Of a DNA stretch of 64,000 bases, positions 1 to 7,830 are shown one piece after another (positions within the stretch are counted from its first letter, which is position 1; every line of letters begins with the position of its first letter). Both the position numbers and the translations under genes were made by a program. The DNA is from Streptomyces dysideae. Lineage in GTDB: Bacteria > Actinomycetota > Actinomycetes > Streptomycetales > Streptomycetaceae. Under the pieces are notes generated by a model. It saw only the letters and a list, made by a program, of their open reading frames with translations. It was not told where the DNA came from and ran no database searches. The stretch is from the NCBI RefSeq assembly GCF_001514305.1, contig NZ_KQ949077.1, forward strand, positions 10,641 to 74,640. Direction: 5' to 3'.

Positions 1-112
1 GGTCGAAGACGTCGCGCACCCGGTCCCCAGGCGCGACGCCGGAGCGGTACGGCCAGCTCAGGACAGTCCCCTGGTGGGCCTCGCCCGGCGCCTCACGCAC
101 TGCCCGTGTCAT
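1..112 (-). CDS. Unrecognised protein, N-terminal 37 codons only
   Basis: The reading frame starts at the ATG at 110-112 and runs off the left edge of the window. Its 37 visible residues (MTRAVREAPGEAHQG..., then LSWPYRSG) match no family I know and do not look like the start of an OppD/OppF ATPase, which the position after two permease genes would suggest. The start lies 6 bases after the stop of the upstream permease gene, and the purine-rich GAGGTG at the end of that gene could be its ribosome binding site, so it is probably translated from the same transcript. Confidence 0.5.
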   Translation of the reverse strand, partial: MTRAVREAPGEAHQGTVLSWPYRSGVAPGDRVRDVFD

Positions 113-118
113 CACCCG

Positions 119-1126
119 TCACCTCAGCTTCGGGTCAAGGGCGTCGCGGACCGCGTCGCCGAGCATGATGAAGGCCAGGACCGTGATCGCGAGGGCGCCG
201 GAGGGCCAGAGGAGGGCGTGGGGGGCGTTGCGGATGTAGGGGGAGGCTGCGGAGATGTCGATTCCCCAGGACACGCTCGGTGGTTTCAGGCCTACGCCCA
301 GGTACGACAGGGTCGCCTCCAGTGCGATGTACGTGCCCAGCGCGATGGTCGCCACGACGATCACCGGGGCGACCGCGTTGGGTGCGATGTGCCGGAGCAT
401 CAGGCGGGAGTTGGAGGCGCCCAGGGCGCGGGCGGCCTGGACGTAGTCGTTCTGTTTGGCGGTGATGACCGAGCCGCGGGCGATGCGGGAGAGCTGCGGC
501 CAGCCCAGCAGCACCATGAACCCGATGACCGGCCAGACCGTGCTGCTGGTCACCACCGACAGCAGGACAAGGCCGCCCAGGACGACCGGGATCGCGAAGA
601 AGACGTCCGTGATCCGCGACAGGATCGAGTCCCAGGTTCCGCCGAAGAACCCGGCGAGCGCGCCCAGGACCGAGCCGAGGATCGCGACGCCGAGGGTGGC
701 GCAGACGCCGACCGTGACGGACGTACGGGCGCCGTAGACGGTGCGTGTGTAGACGTCGCAGCCCTGGCCGTCGTAGCCGAAGGGATGGCCGGGCTGGGAG
801 CCCCCCTGGGCCTTGGCGAGGTCGCACTTGAGGGGGCTGCCGGAGGCGATCGCCGAGGGCCACAGGGAGATGACGACCAGGAAGAGGATGATCAGGCCCG
901 AGATGATGAAGACGGGGTTGCGGCGCAGGTCGCGCCAGGCGTCCGACGAGAGGGAGCGAGGCTTGCCGGCAGGGCCTGTGTCCTCCGGGCCGCCCGGTGC
1001 CCGTCCGCCGGAGGCGGCTGATGGATGCTGCTCCAGGGTCTCCGCCTCGCCCGTCGCCAGGTCCATCGTGCCGCCCATGCCGGTGCCCGCGACGGCGCCG
1101 TCCTTCTCGTACGGCTGCTCAGGCAT
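119..1126 (-). CDS. Peptide ABC transporter permease, OppC/DppC type
   Basis: A 335-residue inner-membrane permease of the binding-protein-dependent family, expected to pair with the next gene to form the channel of a dipeptide/oligopeptide importer. A roughly 50-residue Gly/Pro/Ala-rich cytoplasmic N-terminus precedes the first membrane segment (IISGLIILFLVVISLW). The EAA loop that contacts the ATPase is visible as ARALGASNSRLMLRHIAPN. The periplasmic loop after the first helix (CDLAKAQGG...HPFGYDGQG) and the end DALDPKLR are typical of OppC. Its start overlaps the stop of the OppB-like gene by 8 bases, so translation is coupled. It is a paralogue of the gene at 16019-16978, with the same overlap. 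Confidence 0.93.
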   Translation of the reverse strand: MPEQPYEKDGAVAGTGMGGTMDLATGEAETLEQHPSAASGGRAPGGPEDTGPAGKPRSLSSDAWRDLRRNPVFIISGLIILFLVVISLWPSAIASGSPLKCDLAKAQGGSQPGHPFGYDGQGCDVYTRTVYGARTSVTVGVCATLGVAILGSVLGALAGFFGGTWDSILSRITDVFFAIPVVLGGLVLLSVVTSSTVWPVIGFMVLLGWPQLSRIARGSVITAKQNDYVQAARALGASNSRLMLRHIAPNAVAPVIVVATIALGTYIALEATLSYLGVGLKPPSVSWGIDISAASPYIRNAPHALLWPSGALAITVLAFIMLGDAVRDALDPKLR

Positions 1127-2042
1127 AGCGGATCCTCGGGTCGAGTACGGCGTAGAGGAGGTCGACGACCAGGTTGGCGACCAGGAAGACCAGGACGAGG
1201 ACGGTCACGAAGCCGACGACGGTCTGGGTGTTCTGGCGGAGGATGCCCTGGTAGAGCTGGTAGCCGACGCCGTGGATGTTGAAGATCCGCTCGGTGACGA
1301 TCGCGCCGCTCATGAGGAATCCGATGTCGGCGCCGATGAAGGTGACGACCGGGATCAGGGAGTTGCGCAGGAGGTGCCGGATCACCACCCGGTGCCGGGG
1401 CAGCCCCTTGGCGACGGCCGTACGGACGTAGTCGGACCGCCGGTTCTCCGCGATGGAGGTGCGGGTCAGGCGGGTCACGTAGGCGAGCGACACCGAGGCC
1501 AGGACGAGGCCGGGGAGGATCAGCTCGTCGAAGGGGGCCTCCGGGGAGACGGACGGTCTGATCCAGCCCCACTCCACGCCGAGCAGCAGCTGGAGCAGCA
1601 GGCCGGTGACGAAGGTGGGGACCGAGATGACGACGAGGGTGAACAGGAGCACCGACGTGTCGACGGGGTGGCCGCGCCGCAGACCGGTGACGACCCCCAG
1701 GGTGACGCCGATGACGATCTCGAAGAGGATCGCCACGACGGTCAGCCGGATGGTGACGGGGAACGCCGACCCCATCAGCTCGGTGACCTCCTGGCCGTTG
1801 AACGCCGTACCGAAGTCGCCGGTGAAGACGTTCCCCATATAGGTCAGGTATTGCTGCCACACGGGCTTGTCGAGGCCGAACTCCTTGCGCAGCTGGGCGG
1901 CCGTCGCCGGGTCGCACTGCCGGTCACCGCACAGGCCCGCGATGGGGTCGCCCATCACGTTCACCATCAGGAAGATCAACAGCGTGGCGCCGATGAACAC
2001 CGGGATCATCTGCAGCAGACGCCGGACGACGTACCGTCCCAT
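1119..2042 (-). CDS. Peptide ABC transporter permease, OppB/DppB type
   Basis: A 307-residue permease that begins MGRYVVRRLLQMIPVFIG, the standard OppB start with the first helix immediately after it. About six membrane segments are visible. The cytoplasmic EAA loop reads AVAKGLPRHRVVIRHLLRN, and the C-terminus DLLYAVLDPRIRYA is characteristic. The cysteine-containing loop GLCGDRQCDPATAAQLRKEF after helix 1 replaces the more usual proline-rich segment. The gene starts 6 bases after the binding-protein gene stop and overlaps the following OppC gene by 8 bases, giving a three-gene transcription unit. Confidence 0.93.
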   Translation of the reverse strand: MGRYVVRRLLQMIPVFIGATLLIFLMVNVMGDPIAGLCGDRQCDPATAAQLRKEFGLDKPVWQQYLTYMGNVFTGDFGTAFNGQEVTELMGSAFPVTIRLTVVAILFEIVIGVTLGVVTGLRRGHPVDTSVLLFTLVVISVPTFVTGLLLQLLLGVEWGWIRPSVSPEAPFDELILPGLVLASVSLAYVTRLTRTSIAENRRSDYVRTAVAKGLPRHRVVIRHLLRNSLIPVVTFIGADIGFLMSGAIVTERIFNIHGVGYQLYQGILRQNTQTVVGFVTVLVLVFLVANLVVDLLYAVLDPRIRYA

Positions 2043-2048
2043 GCGGGC

Positions 2049-3665
2049 TCAGCTGACCTTGATCTCGTTGTAGACGGGGACGCTGAACGGGTTGAGTGCC
2101 ACGTCGGAGAGGCGGTCCGACCAGCCGGCGCTGCCGTTCTGGTACCAGAGCGGGATGGCGGCCATGTTGTCGCGGACGACTTCCTCGGCCTGCTGGAAGA
2201 GCTCGATCGCCTTGCGGGTGCCGGTCTCCGCGTTGGCCTCGTTGACTAGCCTGTCGAACTCCTTGTCGGACCACTTGCCGTCGTTGGAGGAGGCGTCGGT
2301 GTAGTAGAGCGGTTCCAGGAAGTTCTGGATCAGCGGGTAGTCCATCTGCCAGCCCGCCCGGAAGAGGCCCGAGAGCTTCTGCTGCGAGGCCTGGCTGCGG
2401 AAGTCGGCGAAGGTGCCGACCGGGTTGCCGACGCAGGCCCTCTCGTTGTCCAGGGCGTTGTTGATGGAGTTGCAGACGGCGTCGACCCACAGTTTGTGGG
2501 AGCCGGCGTCGGCGTTGTACGTGATCCTCACCTGGCCGCCGGGGATGCCGCCGCCCTCGGCGATCAGCTCCTTGGCCTCTTCGGCGTCGTACTGGCACCA
2601 CTCACCGCACAACCCCTCCTTGTAGCCGCCCTCCTCGCCCAGGACCGGGGAGGTCCAGTCGGTGGCCGGGGTGCGGGTCTTCTGGAAGATGGTGTCGGTG
2701 ATCTGGTCGCGGTCGATCGCCCGGGACAGGCCCTTGCGGACCTTGTCGGAGCCGGCCTTGTTCCAGTCCGCGTCGTAGAACGGGAAGGCGAGGGTCTGGA
2801 TGATGCCGGCGGGGGTGTTCAGATACCGGTCGCCGAGGTCGCTCTTGACGTTCTTGAGCTGCTGGGCGGGCACGTCGTCGACGAGATCCAGGTTGCCGGC
2901 CATCAGGTCGGTGTAGGCGGTGTTGTTGTCGGTGTAGACCTTGAGGGTGACGCCGCCGTTCTCGGCCTTGTCGTCGCCGGGGTAGTCGTCCCATTTCTTC
3001 AGGGCCATCTGTGAGCCTTTGGTGTACGACTCGACGGCGTACGGGCCGTTGCCGATCGGCTTGTTCAGGAAACCGGCGTGGTCGTCGAAGAAGGCCTGGG
3101 GCAGCGGGTAGAAGGCGGTGTACCCGAGGGTGTCGGGGAAGGTGGAGAACTTCTGCGTCAGCTCGACGGTGAAGGTCCTCTCGCCGGTGACCTTCAGCCC
3201 GGACAGGGTGTCGGCGCTCTGCTCGCCCTCCTCCGGGTGGACCTTGTCGTAGCCCTCGATGTACTGGAAGAAGGGGGCGTTCTTCTGGTTGTTCTTCAGG
3301 CCGGCGCCGTAGTTCCAGGCGTCGACGAAGGACTTCGCGGTGACCTTCTCACCATTGCTGAAGGTCCAGCCGTCCTTGACGGTGATGGTGAAGTTCTGCG
3401 AGTCGGTGGTCTCGATCTTCTCGGCGAGCATGTCGTTCGCGGCGCCGGTCCTGGGGTCGTACCGCTTCAGGCCGCGGAAGATCATGTCCATCACCTTGCC
3501 GCCCTGCACCTCGTTGGTGTTGGCCGGCTCCAGCGGGTTCTGCGGGTCGGTCCACGAGGAGCTGAGCACCGCGCCGCCGTCGCTCCCGTCGCCTCCGCAG
3601 GCCGTCGCCGCGAGGGCGACCGCCACCGCGCATGCGGCCCGTCTGGCGTGCGTGGCTCCACTCAT
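2049..3665 (-). CDS. Peptide-binding lipoprotein, SBP family 5
   Basis: A 538-residue extracellular substrate-binding lipoprotein of the dipeptide/oligopeptide family. The start at 3665 is preferred because AAGAGGAGGT lies just upstream and the signal peptide ([17 protein letters not shown]) then ends in a good lipobox, with the cysteine at about residue 23. An in-frame start further upstream would put a charged extension before the signal. Family features include the hinge segment NGPYAVESYTKGSQMALKKW and the RKGLSRAIDRDQI region. It is a clear paralogue of the binding protein at 18065-19684, sharing segments such as DGWTFSNGEKVTAKSFVDAWN versus DGWKFHDGTPVTAESYVKAWN. It is followed directly by two permease genes. 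No ATPase genes of this set are visible. Confidence 0.92.
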   Translation of the reverse strand: MSGATHARRAACAVAVALAATACGGDGSDGGAVLSSSWTDPQNPLEPANTNEVQGGKVMDMIFRGLKRYDPRTGAANDMLAEKIETTDSQNFTITVKDGWTFSNGEKVTAKSFVDAWNYGAGLKNNQKNAPFFQYIEGYDKVHPEEGEQSADTLSGLKVTGERTFTVELTQKFSTFPDTLGYTAFYPLPQAFFDDHAGFLNKPIGNGPYAVESYTKGSQMALKKWDDYPGDDKAENGGVTLKVYTDNNTAYTDLMAGNLDLVDDVPAQQLKNVKSDLGDRYLNTPAGIIQTLAFPFYDADWNKAGSDKVRKGLSRAIDRDQITDTIFQKTRTPATDWTSPVLGEEGGYKEGLCGEWCQYDAEEAKELIAEGGGIPGGQVRITYNADAGSHKLWVDAVCNSINNALDNERACVGNPVGTFADFRSQASQQKLSGLFRAGWQMDYPLIQNFLEPLYYTDASSNDGKWSDKEFDRLVNEANAETGTRKAIELFQQAEEVVRDNMAAIPLWYQNGSAGWSDRLSDVALNPFSVPVYNEIKVS

Positions 3666-3805
3666 GGAGTACCTCCTCTTGACCGCGCCGCCGGTGAGCG
3701 CTGTGGCGCCGGCGCGGGAGCGTTGATCCATTACCGGTCAATATCGCCACAAAGAGCACTTTGTGCACATCAGCGACACCCGCATGGGCGCACCGACTGG
3801 GAACA

Positions 3806-3827
3806 GCCCGCCGGGAAACCGGCGGGC
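3806..3827. terminator. Perfect 9-bp hairpin with GAAA tetraloop
   Basis: GCCCGCCGG (3806-3814) and CCGGCGGGC (3819-3827) are exact inverse complements around the GNRA-type loop GAAA. It sits in the 347-base space between two divergent transport operons, where a terminator would not be expected. It could be a 5' leader structure of the minus-strand transcript or a stray terminator. No T tract follows it in either direction. Confidence 0.5.
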
Positions 3828-3861
3828 CGCTCTGCCGTCAGGGCCTCACCAGGGACTCTTC

Positions 3862-3877
3862 AGTGGTGTGGACCAAT
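3862..3877. promoter_or_regulatory. Possible DasR-type (GntR) operator
   Basis: The imperfect palindrome AGTGGTGTGGACCAAT matches 13 of 16 positions of the streptomycete dre consensus A(G/C)TGGTCTAGACCA(G/C)T, which is known as the target of the GlcNAc-metabolism regulator DasR. It lies about 60 bases upstream of a promoter-like sequence for the plus-strand operon. Regulation by DasR, rather than by another HutC-type GntR protein, is only an inference from sequence likeness. Confidence 0.35.
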
Positions 3878-3935
3878 GAGGGCTGAGGTGCCGTCAACTT
3901 CTTGTTTCCGCAGGCCACAAGGGGTACGTGCGCCG

Positions 3936-3965
3936 TTGACGCGTGCAGACCGGCGCTGATAAACA
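3936..3965 (+). promoter_or_regulatory. Probable vegetative promoter of the plus-strand peptide operon
   Basis: TTGACG at 3936-3941 is followed after about 17 bases by ATAAAC (3959-3964), close to the HrdB-type -35/-10 consensus. The start codon at 4013 is about 45 bases downstream, so a short leader carrying GAGGTCAGATCC as ribosome binding site would result. No start-site data are available. Confidence 0.5.
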
Positions 3966-4012
3966 CTCTCAACCAGCCGTCCCTGTGCGATCGATGACGC
4001 GAGGTCAGATCC

Positions 4013-5857
4013 ATGAGCACACCAGACCAGCACGGCAGAGTGAACGCACGTGTCCCTCGACTCCTCGCCCTGACCGGAGCCGCCGCCCTCACCCTCACGG
4101 CCGGTTTCGCGACCCCGCTCGATCCTGCCCCCCGGCAGGCCGCCGCCGCGGACGGCGACAAGGTGCTCACCGTGGCGGTCGCGCAGAGCGTCGACTCCCT
4201 GAGCCCCTTCCTGGCGGCGCGTCTGGTCAGTACCAGCATCCACCGGCTGATGTACGAGTACCTGATCAACTACGACCCCAAGGACAACCATGCCGTCCCG
4301 GGCCTGGCCACCAGGTGGGAGCCGTCGCCGGACAAGCTGACCTGGACGTACACGATCCGCACCGACTCCAAGTGGTCGGACGGCCGGCAGGCCACCGCCG
4401 AGGACGCGGCCTGGACGTTCAACAAGATGATGACCGACGACGACGCGGCCACCGCCAACGGCAGCTTCGTCACCAACTTCGAGAAGGTCACCGCCCCCAG
4501 CCCGACCCAGCTGGTCGTCAGGCTGAAGAAACCGCAGGCCACCATGGCCGCCCTCGATGTGCCGATCGTGCCCAGGCACGTGTGGGAGAAGGTCGACGAC
4601 TTCTCCGAGTTCAACAACGACAAGAGTTTCCCGGTCGTGGGGAACGGGCCGTACATCCTCACCGACTACAAACCCGACAGTTACGTCCGGCTCAAGCCCA
4701 ACAAGACGTTCTGGCGCGGCGCCCCGAAGTTCGACGAGCTGGTCTTCAAGTACTACAAGGACGGCGACGCCGCCGTCGCCGCCCTGCAGAAGGGCGAGGT
4801 CTCCTTCGTCTCCAACCTGACGCCCGCCCAGGCGGCGTCCCTCAAGACCCAGGACGACATCCGCGTCAACGACGCCCCCGGCCGCCGCTTCTACGCCCTC
4901 GCCACCAACCCGGGCGCCCGGGCGAGGAACGGCCAGAAGTTCGGCGACGGCCACCCCTCCCTGCTGGACGAGCGGGTGCGGCACGCCCTCTTCATGGCGG
5001 TCGATCGGAAGACCGTCATCGACAAGGTCTTCCAGGGCCACGCGGTGGAAGGTGAGGGGTACATCCCGCCTCGCTTCTCCACCTACTTCTGGGAGCCGTC
5101 CGACGGCCAGACGCTCGCCTACGACCCGGCCAAGGCCGCCCAGCTCCTCGACCAGGCCGGCTACAAGAAGAACGGTGACGGGAAGCGTCTCGGCAAGGAC
5201 GGCAAACCCATCAACTACCGCATCCTGTGCCACGCCACCGACCCCAACGACAAGGCGATCGGCCAGTATCTGCAGGAGTGGTGGGGTGAACTGGGCATCG
5301 GCGTCACCCTCAACTGTCTCGACAACGTGAGCGATCCCTGGCTCGCGGGGACCTACGACCTCGCCTTCGACGGCTGGTCCGTCAACCCGGACCCGGACTT
5401 CGTCCTGTCCATCCACACCTGCGCCGCCCTGCCCGCCACCCCCAAGGACACCGGCGCCACCGACAACTTCATCTGCGACAAGCAGTACGACGACCTGTAC
5501 GCGAAGCAGCTCGCCGAGTACGACCCCGCCAAACGGGCGGACATCGTCAAGCAGATGGAGTCACGGCTGTACGACCTCGGGTACATGAACGTCATGGCGT
5601 ACCCGAACGCGGTCGAGGCCTACCGCACGGACCAGATCAAGTCGATCACCACCATGCCCGAGAAAGCGGGCAACATCATGGGTCAGGACGGTTACTGGAG
5701 TTGGTGGTCGGCGGTCCCGGCCGACTCGGGCGGCTCCTCCGACAGCTCCGGTTCCACCGGCGTCGTCGTCGGGGCCGTCGCGGGTGCCGCGGTGCTCGTC
5801 GGCGCGGGCGTGTTCTTCGCGCTGCGCCGCCGCGCCACCGCCGAGGACCGCGAGTAG
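4013..5857 (+). CDS. Peptide-binding protein, SBP family 5, with C-terminal membrane anchor
   Basis: A 614-residue extracellular solute-binding protein and the first gene of a complete five-gene importer operon. The start has GAGGTCAGATCC upstream. A Sec-type signal (LLALTGAAALTLTAGFATPL) is followed by an Ala-rich cleavage region with no lipobox cysteine. The mature domain has family 5 features: LTVAVAQSVDSLSPF, the WKWSDG-like segment SKWSDGRQATAEDAAWTF, and NGPYILTDYKPDSYVRL. After the binding domain comes a Ser/Gly linker, a hydrophobic helix (VVVGAVAGAAVLVGAGVFFA) and an RRR stop-transfer. The protein is therefore probably anchored by its C-terminus instead of by lipid, unlike its two lipoprotein relatives in this window. 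Confidence 0.92.
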   Translation: MSTPDQHGRVNARVPRLLALTGAAALTLTAGFATPLDPAPRQAAAADGDKVLTVAVAQSVDSLSPFLAARLVSTSIHRLMYEYLINYDPKDNHAVPGLATRWEPSPDKLTWTYTIRTDSKWSDGRQATAEDAAWTFNKMMTDDDAATANGSFVTNFEKVTAPSPTQLVVRLKKPQATMAALDVPIVPRHVWEKVDDFSEFNNDKSFPVVGNGPYILTDYKPDSYVRLKPNKTFWRGAPKFDELVFKYYKDGDAAVAALQKGEVSFVSNLTPAQAASLKTQDDIRVNDAPGRRFYALATNPGARARNGQKFGDGHPSLLDERVRHALFMAVDRKTVIDKVFQGHAVEGEGYIPPRFSTYFWEPSDGQTLAYDPAKAAQLLDQAGYKKNGDGKRLGKDGKPINYRILCHATDPNDKAIGQYLQEWWGELGIGVTLNCLDNVSDPWLAGTYDLAFDGWSVNPDPDFVLSIHTCAALPATPKDTGATDNFICDKQYDDLYAKQLAEYDPAKRADIVKQMESRLYDLGYMNVMAYPNAVEAYRTDQIKSITTMPEKAGNIMGQDGYWSWWSAVPADSGGSSDSSGSTGVVVGAVAGAAVLVGAGVFFALRRRATAEDRE

Positions 5858-5863
5858 CCGCTG

Positions 5864-6916
5864 ATGACCGCCGACGCCACATCCGCCCCGGCCGCCAAGG
5901 CCGCCGCACCGGCGGCCCGCGGCCCACGGGCCCGCACCACCACGGGGTATCTGCGCTACGGCGCCGGCAAGGTGGGCGGCGCCGTCGTCTCCCTGCTCGC
6001 CGTCCTCGTCACCGGGTTCTTCCTGTTCCGGCTGATCCCCGGCGACCCGGTCAAGACCATGACGGGCGGCCGGCCCATCTCCGCCGAGCAACTGGCCGCC
6101 TACCGGAAGGAGTTCGGGCTCGACCTGCCCCTGTGGGAGCAGTTCACCGACTACTGCGGCAAGGCGCTCACCGGCGATCTCGGCACGTCGTACCAGGTCC
6201 GGGCGCCCGTCATCGACAAGATCTCCGAGGCGCTGCCCAACACCCTGCTGCTCACCGGCACCGCGTTCGTGCTGTACACCGTGCTCGGCATCGTCCTGGG
6301 GACGCGTTCGGCGTGGCGCAACGGCGGGCTCGGCGACCGGCTCAACACCGGGCTGGCGCTGACGCTCTACTCGATCCCGTCGTTCTGGCTGGGGCTGCTG
6401 CTGATCATCGTGTTCTCGGTGGGCATCGGCCCGATCCCGGGCCTGTTCCCGACCGGTGGCATGGAGTCGGGGGGCGAGGAGGGCTTCGCGTACGTCCTCG
6501 ATGTCGCCCACCATCTGGTCCTGCCGGTCGTCACGCTGGTCGCGGTCGAGTACGGGCAGACGCTGCTGGTCGCCCGGTCGGCGCTGCTCGACGAGATGGG
6601 CAGTGACTATCTGACCACCGCGCGGGCCAAGGGGCTCCGGGACGATCTGGTGCGGCGGCGGCATGCCGTGCCGAACGCCCTGCTGCCGACCGTGACGCTG
6701 GTCTTCGTCAACCTCGGGCGGACGGTGGCCGGGGTGATCCTGGTCGAGACCGTGTTCTCCTGGCCGGGGCTCGGCGGGCTCTTCTACCAGGCCCTGAGCG
6801 TGCCCGACCTGCCGCTGGTGCAGGGCCTGTTCCTCTTCTTCGCCTCGGCGGTGATCGTCATGAACACCCTGGCCGATCTGGTCTATCCGCTGCTCGACCC
6901 GAGGGTGGGCCGATGA
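5864..6916 (+). CDS. Peptide ABC transporter permease, OppB/DppB type
   Basis: A 350-residue channel subunit that begins 6 bases after the binding-protein gene. An Ala-rich cytoplasmic N-terminus of about 35 residues precedes the usual first helix (VVSLLAVLVTGFFLFRLIPGDP). The FRLIPGDPV motif, the QFTDYCGKALTGDLGTSY loop and the EAA loop (ARAKGLRDDLVRRRHAVPN) identify the OppB side of the channel. It ends LVYPLLDPRVGR and overlaps the next permease by four bases (ATGA). Confidence 0.94.
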   Translation: MTADATSAPAAKAAAPAARGPRARTTTGYLRYGAGKVGGAVVSLLAVLVTGFFLFRLIPGDPVKTMTGGRPISAEQLAAYRKEFGLDLPLWEQFTDYCGKALTGDLGTSYQVRAPVIDKISEALPNTLLLTGTAFVLYTVLGIVLGTRSAWRNGGLGDRLNTGLALTLYSIPSFWLGLLLIIVFSVGIGPIPGLFPTGGMESGGEEGFAYVLDVAHHLVLPVVTLVAVEYGQTLLVARSALLDEMGSDYLTTARAKGLRDDLVRRRHAVPNALLPTVTLVFVNLGRTVAGVILVETVFSWPGLGGLFYQALSVPDLPLVQGLFLFFASAVIVMNTLADLVYPLLDPRVGR

Positions 6917-7830
6917 CGACCGAGACGAAAGGGGTGACGGCCGGTCCGCGCGCGCTCGCCTGGCAGCGGCGGCGCCGGTCCGCCGTACGGTTCTGGCAGC
7001 AGTACCGCACCCATCGCGCCGGTCTGGCCGGCCTGGCCGGGCTCGCCTTCTTCGCGCTGCTGGCGCTGACCGCGCCGCTGACGGTCGGCTCCGACGTGTC
7101 CAGCGTGACCGGGGCGCCGGGGCGGCCGATGGAGAGCCCGAGCGGTGAATTCCCGCTGGGGACCGATCAGTTCGGGCGGAATCTGCTGGGCTTGGTGGTG
7201 TGGGGCTCGCGGGTCTCGCTGCTGGTCGGGCTGCTCGCGGCCGCGCTGTCGGTGGCGATCGGCGCGCTGGTCGGGATCACCGCGGGGCACTTCAAAGGGG
7301 CGTACGCCACCGTACTGATGCGGATCACCGACTGGTTCCTGGTGATGCCGACGCTGGTCCTGGCCATCGCGCTGGCGACCGTCATGTCCCGTTCGCTGGG
7401 CACGGTCGTGCTGGCGATCGGGGTGACGTCCTGGCCGACCACGGCCCGGCTGGTGCGGGCGCAGACGCTGGCGGTGGAGTCACGGCCGTACATCGAACGC
7501 GCGAAGGCGCTCGGCGGCGGGCACTGGCACATCATGTCCCGGCACGTGCTGCCCAATGTCATGCCGCTGGTGCTGGCCCAGACGACGCTGATGATCTCCT
7601 CCTCCATCCTCGCCGAGGCGACGCTCGCCTTCCTGGGGCTGGGCGATCCGACGGTGGTGTCCTGGGGCGGCCTGCTCCAGGACGCGCGGGAAGCGGGCGC
7701 GGTGAGCTCCGGGAACTGGTGGTATCTGGTGCCGCCGGGCATCGCGATCGCGGTGGTCGCGCTGGCGTTCACGCTGTGCGGGCGTGCGGTGGAGTCCGTG
7801 CTCAACCCCAGGCTGGGGGTGGCCCGTTGA
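6913..7830 (+). CDS. Peptide ABC transporter permease, OppC/DppC type
   Basis: A 305-residue channel partner of the preceding permease. The N-terminal region holds one helix (LAGLAGLAFFALLALTAPL) and the extracytoplasmic loop with the FPLGTDQFGRNLLG motif, which is diagnostic for OppC. The EAA loop reads ERAKALGGGHWHIMSRHVLPN. The start ATG overlaps the upstream TGA. The 3' end overlaps the following ATPase gene through a TTGA junction, so the two stay translationally coupled. Confidence 0.94.
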   Translation: MTTETKGVTAGPRALAWQRRRRSAVRFWQQYRTHRAGLAGLAGLAFFALLALTAPLTVGSDVSSVTGAPGRPMESPSGEFPLGTDQFGRNLLGLVVWGSRVSLLVGLLAAALSVAIGALVGITAGHFKGAYATVLMRITDWFLVMPTLVLAIALATVMSRSLGTVVLAIGVTSWPTTARLVRAQTLAVESRPYIERAKALGGGHWHIMSRHVLPNVMPLVLAQTTLMISSSILAEATLAFLGLGDPTVVSWGGLLQDAREAGAVSSGNWWYLVPPGIAIAVVALAFTLCGRAVESVLNPRLGVAR

